55,951 nucleotides of DNA from Fimenecus sp045532175 (GTDB lineage: Bacteria > Bacillota > Clostridia > Oscillospirales > Acutalibacteraceae): NCBI GenBank assembly GCA_045532175.1, contig JAZSFK010000048.1:1-55951 (forward strand), read 5' to 3'. This document shows positions 49,217 through 55,951 of the stretch, one piece after another (position 1 is the first letter of the stretch; each line of letters begins with the position of its first letter). Both the position numbers and the translations under genes were made by a program. The notes beneath the pieces were generated by a model. It was given only the letters and a program-made list of their open reading frames with translations. It was not told the origin of the DNA and made no database searches.

Positions 49217-49231
49217 GGGAGGGGACTTAAA

Positions 49232-49804
49232 ATGAAAACTGTTAGTGTTATGATAGTTGGTGTCGGTGGACAGGGAAGTCTTCTCGCATCAAAATTGTTA
49301 GGTCGCCTTCTCGTTGACGAGGGTTATGACGTAAAAGTTAGTGAAGTTCACGGTATGAGCCAACGTGGTGGTTCAGTTGTAACCTATGTCCGTTTTGGTG
49401 ACAAGGTTTATTCACCAATCATTACGGATGGTGAGTCAGATATTATTATCTCATTTGAAAAACTTGAGGCAGGAAGATATGCTAAATTCCTTAAAAAAGA
49501 CGGTAAAATCGTTGTAAATACACAGCAGATTGACCCGATGCCTGTAATTATCGGTGCAGTAGAATATCCTGAAAACGTGCTTGATGAATTAACTGCAAAA
49601 GGTGTTAGTGTTGATGCTCTTGATGCACTCACACTTGCCGAACAGGCTGGTTCCTCAAAGGCGGTTAATATTGTTCTTATGGGTAAGGCTGCAAAGTATT
49701 TCGACATTCCTTATGAAAGTTGGATTACTGCTATTGAAAATACTGTTGCTCCAAAATTTGTAGAAATGAATAAAAAGGCGTTTGAATTAGGATATAATTC
49801 ATAA
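49232..49804 (+). CDS. iorB: Indolepyruvate:ferredoxin oxidoreductase beta subunit
   Basis: A protein of 190 residues, the gamma-type domain of 2-oxoacid:ferredoxin oxidoreductases. It shows VMIVGVGGQGSLLASKLLGR, HGMSQRGGSVVTYVRFG and SFEKLEAGRYAKFLKKDGK. It completes the IorA active site. GGGAGGGG precedes the ATG, 15 bases after iorA. It is the last gene before the T-box leader. Confidence 0.95.
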   Translation: MKTVSVMIVGVGGQGSLLASKLLGRLLVDEGYDVKVSEVHGMSQRGGSVVTYVRFGDKVYSPIITDGESDIIISFEKLEAGRYAKFLKKDGKIVVNTQQIDPMPVIIGAVEYPENVLDELTAKGVSVDALDALTLAEQAGSSKAVNIVLMGKAAKYFDIPYESWITAIENTVAPKFVEMNKKAFELGYNS

Positions 49805-49824
49805 TATAAATTTTTGAAAAGTAC

Positions 49825-49853
49825 TTGACTTTGTGGTTTTAGAGTGTTACTAT
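49825..49853 (+). promoter_or_regulatory. Predicted promoter of the T-box-paaK-ACT unit
   Basis: TTGACT (49825-49830), 17 bases, TACTAT (49848-49853), 20 bases after iorB. Confidence 0.65.
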
Positions 49854-49859
49854 GATAAA

Positions 49860-50136
49860 GTAATAAAGATGCTTGAGCGGAAAGCAGTATCCGAAAATAT
49901 CATTCAAAGAGAGCTGCGGTTGGTGTGATGCAGTAGTGTAAAGTCGGTGAATTCGTTCCGTTAGTCGTTGGCTGAAGGTCTTTTGATTGTGTAGGTCAAA
50001 CGGGTTCGACCGTTATATCGACAAGGGTGTGTTTGCACTCGGAGGCCGTTATCGTGAGATAACGGTAAATAGAGGTGGTACCACGGGAATTTTCTCGTCC
50101 TCTGTATTCCGAATTGGAATGCGGAGGACTTTTTTT
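49860..50136 (+). promoter_or_regulatory. T-box leader upstream of phenylacetate-CoA ligase
   Basis: Features in order: a stem I region with AGAGAGCTGCGG and TTGGTG, a specifier loop GTGAATTCGTTCC in which the triplet in the usual place is UUC (Phe), the antiterminator core AGAGGTGGTACCACGGG (T-box at 50074-50086) and a terminator GTCCTCTGTATTCC/GGAATGCGGAGGAC (50097-50129) with seven T. A hairpin CCGTTATC-gtga-GATAACGG lies just before the T-box. It controls a metabolic gene rather than a synthetase. The specifier call is by pattern, so Phe is likely but not certain. Confidence 0.9.
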
Positions 50137-50187
50137 GCTTCTGCACTCCGTAAACTTAAAGCTTATTGCAGAAAGGACGAAATCAAA

Positions 50188-51498
50188 ATGGAAAAACGTT
50201 ACTATCAGAAAGAAATGGAAACCATGCCTGTTGAAGACATTAAAAAGCTTCAATCGGAAAAATTGGTGAAACAGGTAAAGCATGTTTACGAAAACGTGCC
50301 TTACTACAAAAACTTAATGGACGAAAAAGGTGTTACACCTGACGATATTAAAGGTATTGAGGATTTGCACAAACTCCCATTCTTGTCAAAAGCCGATTTA
50401 AGAGATGCTTATCCTTATGGTTTGCTTGCAAAACCTCTTAATGAATGTGTAAGAATTCACTCAACATCAGGTACAACCGGAAGACGAGTTGTAGCATTCT
50501 ACACTCAGCACGACGTTGACTTGTGGGAAGACTGTTGTGCTCGTGCAATCGTTGCAGCAGGTGGCTCAAACGAAGATGTTTTACAAGTAGCTTATGGTTA
50601 CGGACTCTTCACAGGTGGTGCAGGTCTTCACGGTGGCGGACATAAGGTTGGTTGTTTAACCCTCCCAATGTCATCGGGCAATACAGAAAGACAAATTCAA
50701 TTCATGATGGACCTTAATTCTACAATTCTCTGTTGTACACCATCTTACGCAGCATATATGGGTGAATCCTTAAAAGAACAAGGTTACACACCTGACCAGA
50801 TTCCTTTAAAAGCAGGTATTTTCGGCGCAGAGGCTTGGACTAACGAAATGCGTCATCAGATTGAAGAAACACTTGGTATCAAGGCTTATGATATCTACGG
50901 ACTTACTGAAACATCAGGTCCCGGTGTTGCTTTCGAGTGTGAAGAACAAACAGGTATGCACATTAACGAAGACCATTTCCTTGCAGAAATTATTGACCCG
51001 GAAACAGGTGAGGTTTTACCTGAGGGCAGTAAGGGTGAACTTGTTTTCACTGCACTTGATAAAGAGGCTTTTCCGCTTCTTCGCTACCGTACAAGAGATA
51101 TTTGCGTACTTTCACGTAAAAAGTGTTCTTGTGGCAGAACATTTATAAAAATGGCAAAACCAATGGGCAGAAGTGATGATATGCTTATTATCCGTGGTGT
51201 CAATGTGTTCCCAAGTCAGATTGAAACAGTTCTTCTTAACGAAGGCTATCAGCCTAATTATCAGATTGTTATTGACCGTGTGAATAATAACGATACATTC
51301 GACGTGCTCGTTGAAATGAATCCTGAAATGTTCACAGATACAGTCAGCGGTGTTACAAAACAGGAAAAAGCGCTTGCAAATGCTATGAAAGTTATGCTTG
51401 GAATTAACCCTAATGTTAAACTTGTAGCACCAAAGAGTATTGCTCGTAGCGAAGGTAAGGCAGTACGTGTTATTGATAAACGTAAACTTTACGATTAA
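50188..51498 (+). CDS. paaK: Phenylacetate-CoA ligase
   Basis: A protein of 436 residues. The ATG at 50188 follows GAAAGGA; the open frame runs upstream through the T-box without coding character. It shows the P-loop STSGTTGRR (92-100), AYDIYGLTETSGPGVAFEC, ELVFTALDKEAFPLLRYRTRD and a CSCGR element before GRSDDMLIIRGVNVFPSQIE. Length and motifs fit PaaK, which makes phenylacetyl-CoA with ATP. The tRNA-Phe-type T-box argues for use in Phe synthesis rather than phenylacetate breakdown, and no paaABCDE-type genes are present. It lies 18 bases before the ACT gene. Confidence 0.93.
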   Translation: MEKRYYQKEMETMPVEDIKKLQSEKLVKQVKHVYENVPYYKNLMDEKGVTPDDIKGIEDLHKLPFLSKADLRDAYPYGLLAKPLNECVRIHSTSGTTGRRVVAFYTQHDVDLWEDCCARAIVAAGGSNEDVLQVAYGYGLFTGGAGLHGGGHKVGCLTLPMSSGNTERQIQFMMDLNSTILCCTPSYAAYMGESLKEQGYTPDQIPLKAGIFGAEAWTNEMRHQIEETLGIKAYDIYGLTETSGPGVAFECEEQTGMHINEDHFLAEIIDPETGEVLPEGSKGELVFTALDKEAFPLLRYRTRDICVLSRKKCSCGRTFIKMAKPMGRSDDMLIIRGVNVFPSQIETVLLNEGYQPNYQIVIDRVNNNDTFDVLVEMNPEMFTDTVSGVTKQEKALANAMKVMLGINPNVKLVAPKSIARSEGKAVRVIDKRKLYD

Positions 51499-51516
51499 TA
51501 GAAAGGGGAATATATT

Positions 51517-51948
51517 ATGTCTTTAAAACAGTTAACTATATTTGTTGAAAATAAAAAAGGTGCGTTGGTTGATATTACAAAAACTCTCGCAGATAACAAT
51601 GTTAATCTCCGTGCGTTATCTATTGCAGATACACAGGATTTCGGTATTCTCCGTCTGATTGTAAACGATAATGATACTGCAACAAAAGCGCTACACGATG
51701 CAGGATATCTTATAAAGACAACAGATGTTGTCGGCGTTAAAATCGGTGACCAACCGGGTAAACTTTCAATGGCACTTGATGTTCTTGATAAAGCCGATAT
51801 CAATATGGAATATCTTTACGCATTTATGGCAAGAACGGAAAAACATGCCTATGTTGTTCTTCGTGTTGCAGACAATGCCCAAGCAGAAAAAGTGCTTGAA
51901 GACGCAGGCTTCCATATGATTACTGATGCCGATGTTGAAAAACTATAA
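51517..51948 (+). CDS. Tandem ACT-domain protein
   Basis: A protein of 143 residues with two ACT domains: TIFVENKKGALVDITKTLAD (about 5-70) and IGDQPGKLSMALDVLDKADI (about 73-140). There is no catalytic domain. Such proteins often lie next to paaK-like and ior genes in anaerobes and are thought to sense an amino acid, presumably aromatic. It is co-transcribed with paaK under the T-box and ended by a terminator. A regulator of PaaK or IorAB activity is a fair inference. Confidence 0.9.
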   Translation: MSLKQLTIFVENKKGALVDITKTLADNNVNLRALSIADTQDFGILRLIVNDNDTATKALHDAGYLIKTTDVVGVKIGDQPGKLSMALDVLDKADINMEYLYAFMARTEKHAYVVLRVADNAQAEKVLEDAGFHMITDADVEKL

Positions 51949-51953
51949 ATTAT

Positions 51954-51982
51954 AGGGCGGGTTTATCCCGCCTTATTTTTTT
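51954..51982 (+). terminator. Intrinsic terminator of the paaK-ACT unit
   Basis: GGCGGG and CCCGCC pair around TTTAT, then TTATTTTTTT. The rest of the 255-base gap to rpsL holds TTTTGCAC-type short repeats near 52045-52070 and the rpsL promoter. Confidence 0.85.
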
Positions 51983-52105
51983 GCAAAATATCAGAATTTG
52001 TACAAATCCGGGGAGCAACAATCCAACGGTTTAACAATAATTTTGCACTATGGGTCATACGTTTTGCGTTTTCAATACTTTTTTCGTTATTTTGCAAAAA
52101 ATATA

Positions 52106-52133
52106 TTGACAAATATTGTTTATTTGTGATAAA
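52106..52133 (+). promoter_or_regulatory. Predicted promoter of the str operon
   Basis: TTGACA (52106-52111), 16 bases, GATAAA (52128-52133). Confidence 0.65.
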
Positions 52134-52203
52134 CTATTCGAGCATGCGGACATAGGTCCGTCTATTAGTTATGCAATAAATATGTATGGGGGTGAATCAA
52201 AGA

Positions 52204-52626
52204 ATGCCAACCTTTAACCAGCTCGTTCGTAACGGAAGAGAAACTCTCGTTAAGAAGTCTAAGGCTCCTGCACTTGGTAAGGGTCTCAACTCAAAAAAGA
52301 ATGTTATGACAAATAACAATTCTCCACAAAAGAGAGGTGTTTGTACTGTTGTTAAGACAGATACACCTAAGAAACCTAACTCAGCTCTTAGAAAACTTGC
52401 CAGAGTTCGTCTTACAAATGGTATTGAAGTTTCAGCTTACATTCCAGGCGTAGGTCACAATCTTCAGGAACACTCTGTTGTTCTTATCAGAGGCGGCCGT
52501 GTTAAGGACCTTCCCGGTGTGCGTTATCACATTATCCGTGGTACACTCGATACTCAGGGTGTTAACGGAAGAATGCAGAGTCGCTCAAAGTACGGTGCAA
52601 AGCGTCCTAAGGCAGCAAAAAAATAA
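52204..52626 (+). CDS. rpsL: 30S ribosomal protein S12
   Basis: A protein of 140 residues starting MPTFNQLVRNGRETL; the ATG at 52204 follows GGGGGTG. It contains the decoding-centre segment DTPKKPNSALRKLARVRLTNG with the lysine whose change gives streptomycin resistance, and RGGRVKDLPGVRYHIIRG with the second such lysine. Both are wild type. An insertion GLNSKKNVMTNNNSPQKRG, present in many Firmicutes, explains the length over the 124-residue E. coli form. It is first in the str operon. Confidence 0.98.
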   Translation: MPTFNQLVRNGRETLVKKSKAPALGKGLNSKKNVMTNNNSPQKRGVCTVVKTDTPKKPNSALRKLARVRLTNGIEVSAYIPGVGHNLQEHSVVLIRGGRVKDLPGVRYHIIRGTLDTQGVNGRMQSRSKYGAKRPKAAKK

Positions 52627-52686
52627 TAGGTTAATGTTAAAAGACAGAATCTTCTTGTAAGGCAGTATTCATTTTTGAATATTTGT

Positions 52687-52747
52687 CCAACGAGAGTTTA
52701 TATATAATATATATGGCTTTTCGTTGGTGCCACGGGGTTTTGTCACC
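52687..52747 (+). other. Competing hairpins between rpsL and rpsG
   Basis: CCAACGA (52687-52693) pairs with TCGTTGG (52721-52727). GGTGcCA (52726-52732) pairs with TGtCACC (52741-52747). The two share GG at 52726-52727, so they exclude each other in part. They fill most of a long 161-base intercistronic gap. In E. coli S7 represses the operon by binding the S12-S7 intercistronic RNA; a similar role here is inference. Confidence 0.5.
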
Positions 52748-52787
52748 GAGTACCTATGATATCATTAATATGAAGGAGGGAAGCGCA

Positions 52788-53258
52788 GTGCCAAGAAGAG
52801 GCCAGATTGCAAAACGTGATGTTTTGCCAGATCCGCTTTATAATTCAAAGCTTGTAACAAGACTTATCAACAGTGTTATGTTAGACGGTAAGAAGGGCGT
52901 TGCTCAGAAAATCGTTTACGGTGCATTTGACATCATCGCTGAAAAAACAGGCAAGGAAGCTTTAGAAGTTTTCGATGCCGCTATGGAAAATGTAATGCCA
53001 GTTCTCGAGTGTAAAGCTCGTCGTATCGGTGGTGCAACATACCAGGTTCCAATGGATGTTCGTCCGGAAAGACGTCAGACACTCGGCCTTCGTTGGATTA
53101 CTCTTTATGCTCGTCAGCGTTCAGAAAGAACAATGAAGGAAAGACTTGCTAACGAAATTCTTGATGCTATCAACTCACAGGGCGGAGCATTCAAGAAGAA
53201 GGAAGAAATGCACAGAATGGCAGAAGCAAACAAAGCTTTCGCACATTTCAGATGGTAA
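52788..53258 (+). CDS. rpsG: 30S ribosomal protein S7
   Basis: A protein of 156 residues, the standard length, starting at GTG (52788) with AAGGAGG 8 bases upstream: PRRGQIAKRDVLPDPLYNSK. A longer open frame exists upstream but would add an unrelated N terminus. It shows RRIGGATYQVPMDVRPERRQ and ends HRMAEANKAFAHFRW. It organises the 3' domain of 16S rRNA. It lies 24 bases before fusA. Confidence 0.98.
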   Translation: MPRRGQIAKRDVLPDPLYNSKLVTRLINSVMLDGKKGVAQKIVYGAFDIIAEKTGKEALEVFDAAMENVMPVLECKARRIGGATYQVPMDVRPERRQTLGLRWITLYARQRSERTMKERLANEILDAINSQGGAFKKKEEMHRMAEANKAFAHFRW

Positions 53259-53282
53259 TTTAGAGACATTTAGGAGGACATT

Positions 53283-55361
53283 ATGCCAAGAAAAGTATCT
53301 CTTGAACAAACAAGAAATATTGGTATCATGGCTCATATCGACGCCGGTAAAACAACTACTACAGAAAGAATCCTTTTCTATACAGGTGTTAACCACAAAA
53401 TCGGTGAGACTCATGACGGTTCAGCTACAATGGACTGGATGGCTCAGGAGCAGGAACGTGGTATCACAATCACATCTGCTGCTACAACATGTTTCTGGAA
53501 AGACCATCGTATCAATATCATCGACACTCCTGGACACGTTGACTTCACTGTTGAAGTTCAGCGTTCACTCCGCGTTCTTGACGGTTCTGTAACTGTTCTT
53601 TGCGCAAAGGGTGGTGTTGAGCCTCAGTCTGAAACAGTATGGCGTCAGGCTGACGAATACAAAGTTCCTAGAATGATTTATGTTAATAAGATGGACATTT
53701 TAGGTGCTAATTTCTACCGTGTTCTTGACATGGTTAAAGAAAGATTTAACTGTAACGCAGTTCCGATTCAGCTTCCAATCGGTGAGGAAAGCTCATTCAA
53801 AGGAATTATCGACCTTATCAACAATAACGCTATCGTTTATTATGATGATATGGGTAAGGATGTTCGTATTGAAGAAATTCCTGCTGATATGGCTGACAAG
53901 GCTGCTGAATATCGTAATAACCTTATCGAAGCTGTTGCTGAGCTTGATGAGGACCTTATGATGAAATATTTTGACGGTGAAGAACTCACAGTTGACGAAA
54001 TCAAGTCAGTTATCCGTAAGGCTACACTTACTAACGAAATCGTTCCAATCTGCTGTGGTACATCTTACCGTAACAAGGGTGTTCAGCCACTCCTCGACGC
54101 TATCGTAGACTTTATGCCTGCTCCGACAGACATCGAAGCTATTAAGGGTATCAACCCGGATACAGAGGAAGAAGAAGTTAGACACTCTTCAGACGACGAA
54201 CCGTTTGCAGCTCTTGCATTCAAGATTGCTAATGACCCATTCGTTGGTACACTTTGTTTCTTCCGTGTATATTCAGGTACTGTTAATGCCGGTACATCTG
54301 TTTATAACACAGTTAAGGACAACAAAGAAAGAATGGGACGTATCTTGCAGATGCACGCTAACCACCGTGAAGACCTTGATACAGTTTATGCAGGTGACAT
54401 CGCTGCCGTTGTTGGTCTTAAGAACACAACAACAGGTGATACTCTCTGTGACGAGAAACACCCGATTATCCTTGAATCAATGAACTTCCCGGAACCTGTT
54501 ATCAGTGTTGCTATCGAGCCTAAAACTAAGGCCGGTCAGGAAAAAATGGGTATCGCACTTTCAAAGCTTGTTGCTGAAGACCCAACATTCCGTAGCTATA
54601 CAGATGAAGAAACAGGTCAGACAATTATCGCAGGTATGGGTGAACTTCACCTTGAAATCATCGTTGACAGACTTCTTCGTGAATTCAAAGTTGAAGCAAA
54701 CGTTGGTAAGCCACAGGTTGCTTACAGAGAAACAATCCGTACAAACGCATCTTCTGACACAAAATATGCTCGTCAGTCAGGTGGTAAGGGTCAGTACGGT
54801 CACGTTAAGATTAATATTGAACCAAACCCGGATGGCGGTTACGAGTTTGTTAACAACATCGTTGGTGGTGCTATTCCTAAGGAATACCACAAGGCTGTTG
54901 ACGACGGTATCCAGGGTGCTATGCAGTCTGGTGTACTTGCTGGTTACAGCGTTGTTGACGTAAAGGTTACTCTTTACGACGGTTCATACCACGAAGTTGA
55001 CTCTTCTGAAATGGCGTTTAAGATTGCCGGTTCTATGGCATTCAAAGATGCTGCAAAGAAGGCAAATCCTGTTATCCTTGAGCCAATTATGAAGGTTGTT
55101 GTTATCACTCCTGAAGAATACATGGGTGATGTTATCGGTGACCTTAACTCTCGCCGTGGTGAGATTCAGGGCTTTGAGGACCGTTCAGGTGTTAAACAGA
55201 TTAACGCAAGAGTTCCTCTTTCAGAAATGTTCGGTTATGCTACAGACCTTCGTTCAAAAACACAGGGACGTGGTCAGTACGTAATGGAACCGGACGGCTA
55301 TAAAGAGGTTCCGAAATCAATTTCAGAATCAATTATTTCTGAAAGAAGCAAGAGAGACTAA
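53283..55361 (+). CDS. fusA: Elongation factor G
   Basis: A protein of 692 residues. The GTPase domain has MAHIDAGKTTTTERIL, DTPGHVDFTVEV and NKMD. Domains II-V follow in order, with the RGEIQGFEDR loop in domain V and GQYGHVKINIEPN in domain IV. It drives ribosome translocation and, with RRF, recycling. It stands in the conserved rpsL-rpsG-fusA-tuf order. AGGAGG precedes the ATG. Confidence 0.98.
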   Translation: MPRKVSLEQTRNIGIMAHIDAGKTTTTERILFYTGVNHKIGETHDGSATMDWMAQEQERGITITSAATTCFWKDHRINIIDTPGHVDFTVEVQRSLRVLDGSVTVLCAKGGVEPQSETVWRQADEYKVPRMIYVNKMDILGANFYRVLDMVKERFNCNAVPIQLPIGEESSFKGIIDLINNNAIVYYDDMGKDVRIEEIPADMADKAAEYRNNLIEAVAELDEDLMMKYFDGEELTVDEIKSVIRKATLTNEIVPICCGTSYRNKGVQPLLDAIVDFMPAPTDIEAIKGINPDTEEEEVRHSSDDEPFAALAFKIANDPFVGTLCFFRVYSGTVNAGTSVYNTVKDNKERMGRILQMHANHREDLDTVYAGDIAAVVGLKNTTTGDTLCDEKHPIILESMNFPEPVISVAIEPKTKAGQEKMGIALSKLVAEDPTFRSYTDEETGQTIIAGMGELHLEIIVDRLLREFKVEANVGKPQVAYRETIRTNASSDTKYARQSGGKGQYGHVKINIEPNPDGGYEFVNNIVGGAIPKEYHKAVDDGIQGAMQSGVLAGYSVVDVKVTLYDGSYHEVDSSEMAFKIAGSMAFKDAAKKANPVILEPIMKVVVITPEEYMGDVIGDLNSRRGEIQGFEDRSGVKQINARVPLSEMFGYATDLRSKTQGRGQYVMEPDGYKEVPKSISESIISERSKRD

Positions 55362-55460
55362 TTATTTCTCGTAAAAGACTTGAAATTTCTCAAGTTTATT
55401 GATACAATAAGTATCGCAATAATTTGTAAATATTTTCAAAAATAAAGGGAGGAAATTCCA

Positions 55461-55951
55461 ATGGCAAAGGCAAAATTTGAAAGAACCAAACCACACGTTA
55501 ATATTGGTACTATCGGTCACGTTGACCACGGTAAGACAACATTAACAGCTGCTATCACAAAGACACTCGCTTCTAAAGGTCAGGCTGACTTCGTTGACTA
55601 CGCAAATATCGACAAGGCTCCTGAAGAAAGAGAACGCGGTATCACAATCAACACAGCTCACGTTGAGTATGAAACAGAATCACGTCACTACGCTCACGTT
55701 GACTGCCCAGGACATGCTGACTATATTAAGAACATGATTACAGGTGCTGCTCAGATGGACGGTGCTATCCTTGTTATCGCTTCTACAGATGGTCCTATGG
55801 CTCAGACAAAAGAACACCTTCTTCTTGCTCGTCAGGTTGGCGTTCCTTACATCATCGTTTTCATGAACAAAGTTGACCAGGTTGACGACGAAGAACTTCT
55901 TGAACTCGTTGAAATGGAAATCCGTGAAACTCTTGATGAGTACGAATTCCC
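55461..55951 (+). CDS. tuf: Elongation factor Tu, 5' part cut by window edge
   Basis: About 163 codons are present; the gene runs off the window end. It starts MAKAKFERTKPHVNIGTIGH with GHVDHGKTT, RGITINTAHVEYET, DCPGHADYIKNMITGAAQMD and NKVDQVD, which is the intact EF-Tu G domain. GGGAGG precedes the ATG. The 99-base gap after fusA holds two small dyads (ACTTGA-aatttc-TCAAGT and GATAC-aataa-GTATC), so tuf may also be made from its own promoter. Confidence 0.98.
   Translation, partial: MAKAKFERTKPHVNIGTIGHVDHGKTTLTAAITKTLASKGQADFVDYANIDKAPEERERGITINTAHVEYETESRHYAHVDCPGHADYIKNMITGAAQMDGAILVIASTDGPMAQTKEHLLLARQVGVPYIIVFMNKVDQVDDEELLELVEMEIRETLDEYEF

Noticed and set aside
49987..50187. N-terminal extension of PaaK
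   Set aside because: The open frame here translates T-box stem and terminator sequence. The ATG at 50188 with GAAAGGA and the family start MEKRYYQKEMETMP are preferred.
52683..52787. S7 with a 35-residue N-terminal extension
   Set aside because: S7 has a fixed length of about 156 residues, and AAGGAGG precedes the GTG at 52788. The upstream frame reads through hairpins.

Overview
The window looks like a chromosome segment of a low-to-moderate GC Firmicute of class Clostridia, most like the Ruminococcus/Oscillospiraceae group. The reasons are AGGAGG ribosome sites throughout, consensus TTGACA/TATAAT promoters, a T-box on pheST, dipicolinate synthase genes (spore former), IreB and DUF951 proteins, class II GalT, and a lipase-like enzyme with a C-terminal type I dockerin. 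No phage, integrase, IS transposase, CRISPR array or rRNA is visible. The family placement is inference.

Layout. 1-5100: upp, rpiB, tsaB and tsaE on the minus strand, then gdhA, a phosphoribosyltransferase, a small unknown gene and ireB. 5107-9740: pheT and pheS with their T-box, tRNA-Arg(CCG) and tcdA. 9958-15600: ychF, an orphan ABC ATPase and a large exported double-phosphoesterase protein. 15767-21261: an unknown 429-residue protein, hflX, a 47-codon cysteine-rich microgene, then ilvN-leuC-leuD. 21450-27164: galM, a GH13 alpha-glucosidase and two tandem sugar transporters. 27203-31374: a divergent small-gene/XRE pair, ung, murC and dpaAB. 31572-36713: one minus-strand run of DUF951, prfA, a TPR-like membrane protein, tsaC, coaE and an M18 aminopeptidase. 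36850-42379: an S1-domain protein, the dockerin lipase, a 21-codon microgene, cysK and galT. 42482-45642: two transporters. 45842-51948: an aryl-acid CoA ligase, iorAB, a T-box, a phenylacetate-CoA ligase and a double ACT-domain protein. 52204-end: the str operon rpsL-rpsG-fusA-tuf.

The most interesting functional unit is 45842-51948. Two CoA ligases, indolepyruvate:ferredoxin oxidoreductase and an ACT protein sit together, and the second ligase lies behind a T-box whose specifier reads best as UUC (Phe). This fits salvage of phenylacetate (and perhaps other arylacetates) into aromatic amino acids by reductive carboxylation, switched on when tRNA-Phe is uncharged.

The second theme is non-coding. 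Intergenic regions hold at least three families of palindromic elements. The most striking is a mosaic array at 39645-39808: four ATGAAGT followed by four ACTTCAT, separated by short hairpins of differing sequence. A sister array lies at 21282-21440. Two microgenes too short for routine gene calling (21 and 47 codons) have ribosome sites and terminators of their own; the 21-codon one also has a perfect-consensus promoter. Three of the genes for the t6A tRNA modification (tsaB, tsaE, tsaC) and the ct6A enzyme tcdA are present but scattered; tsaD is not in the window.
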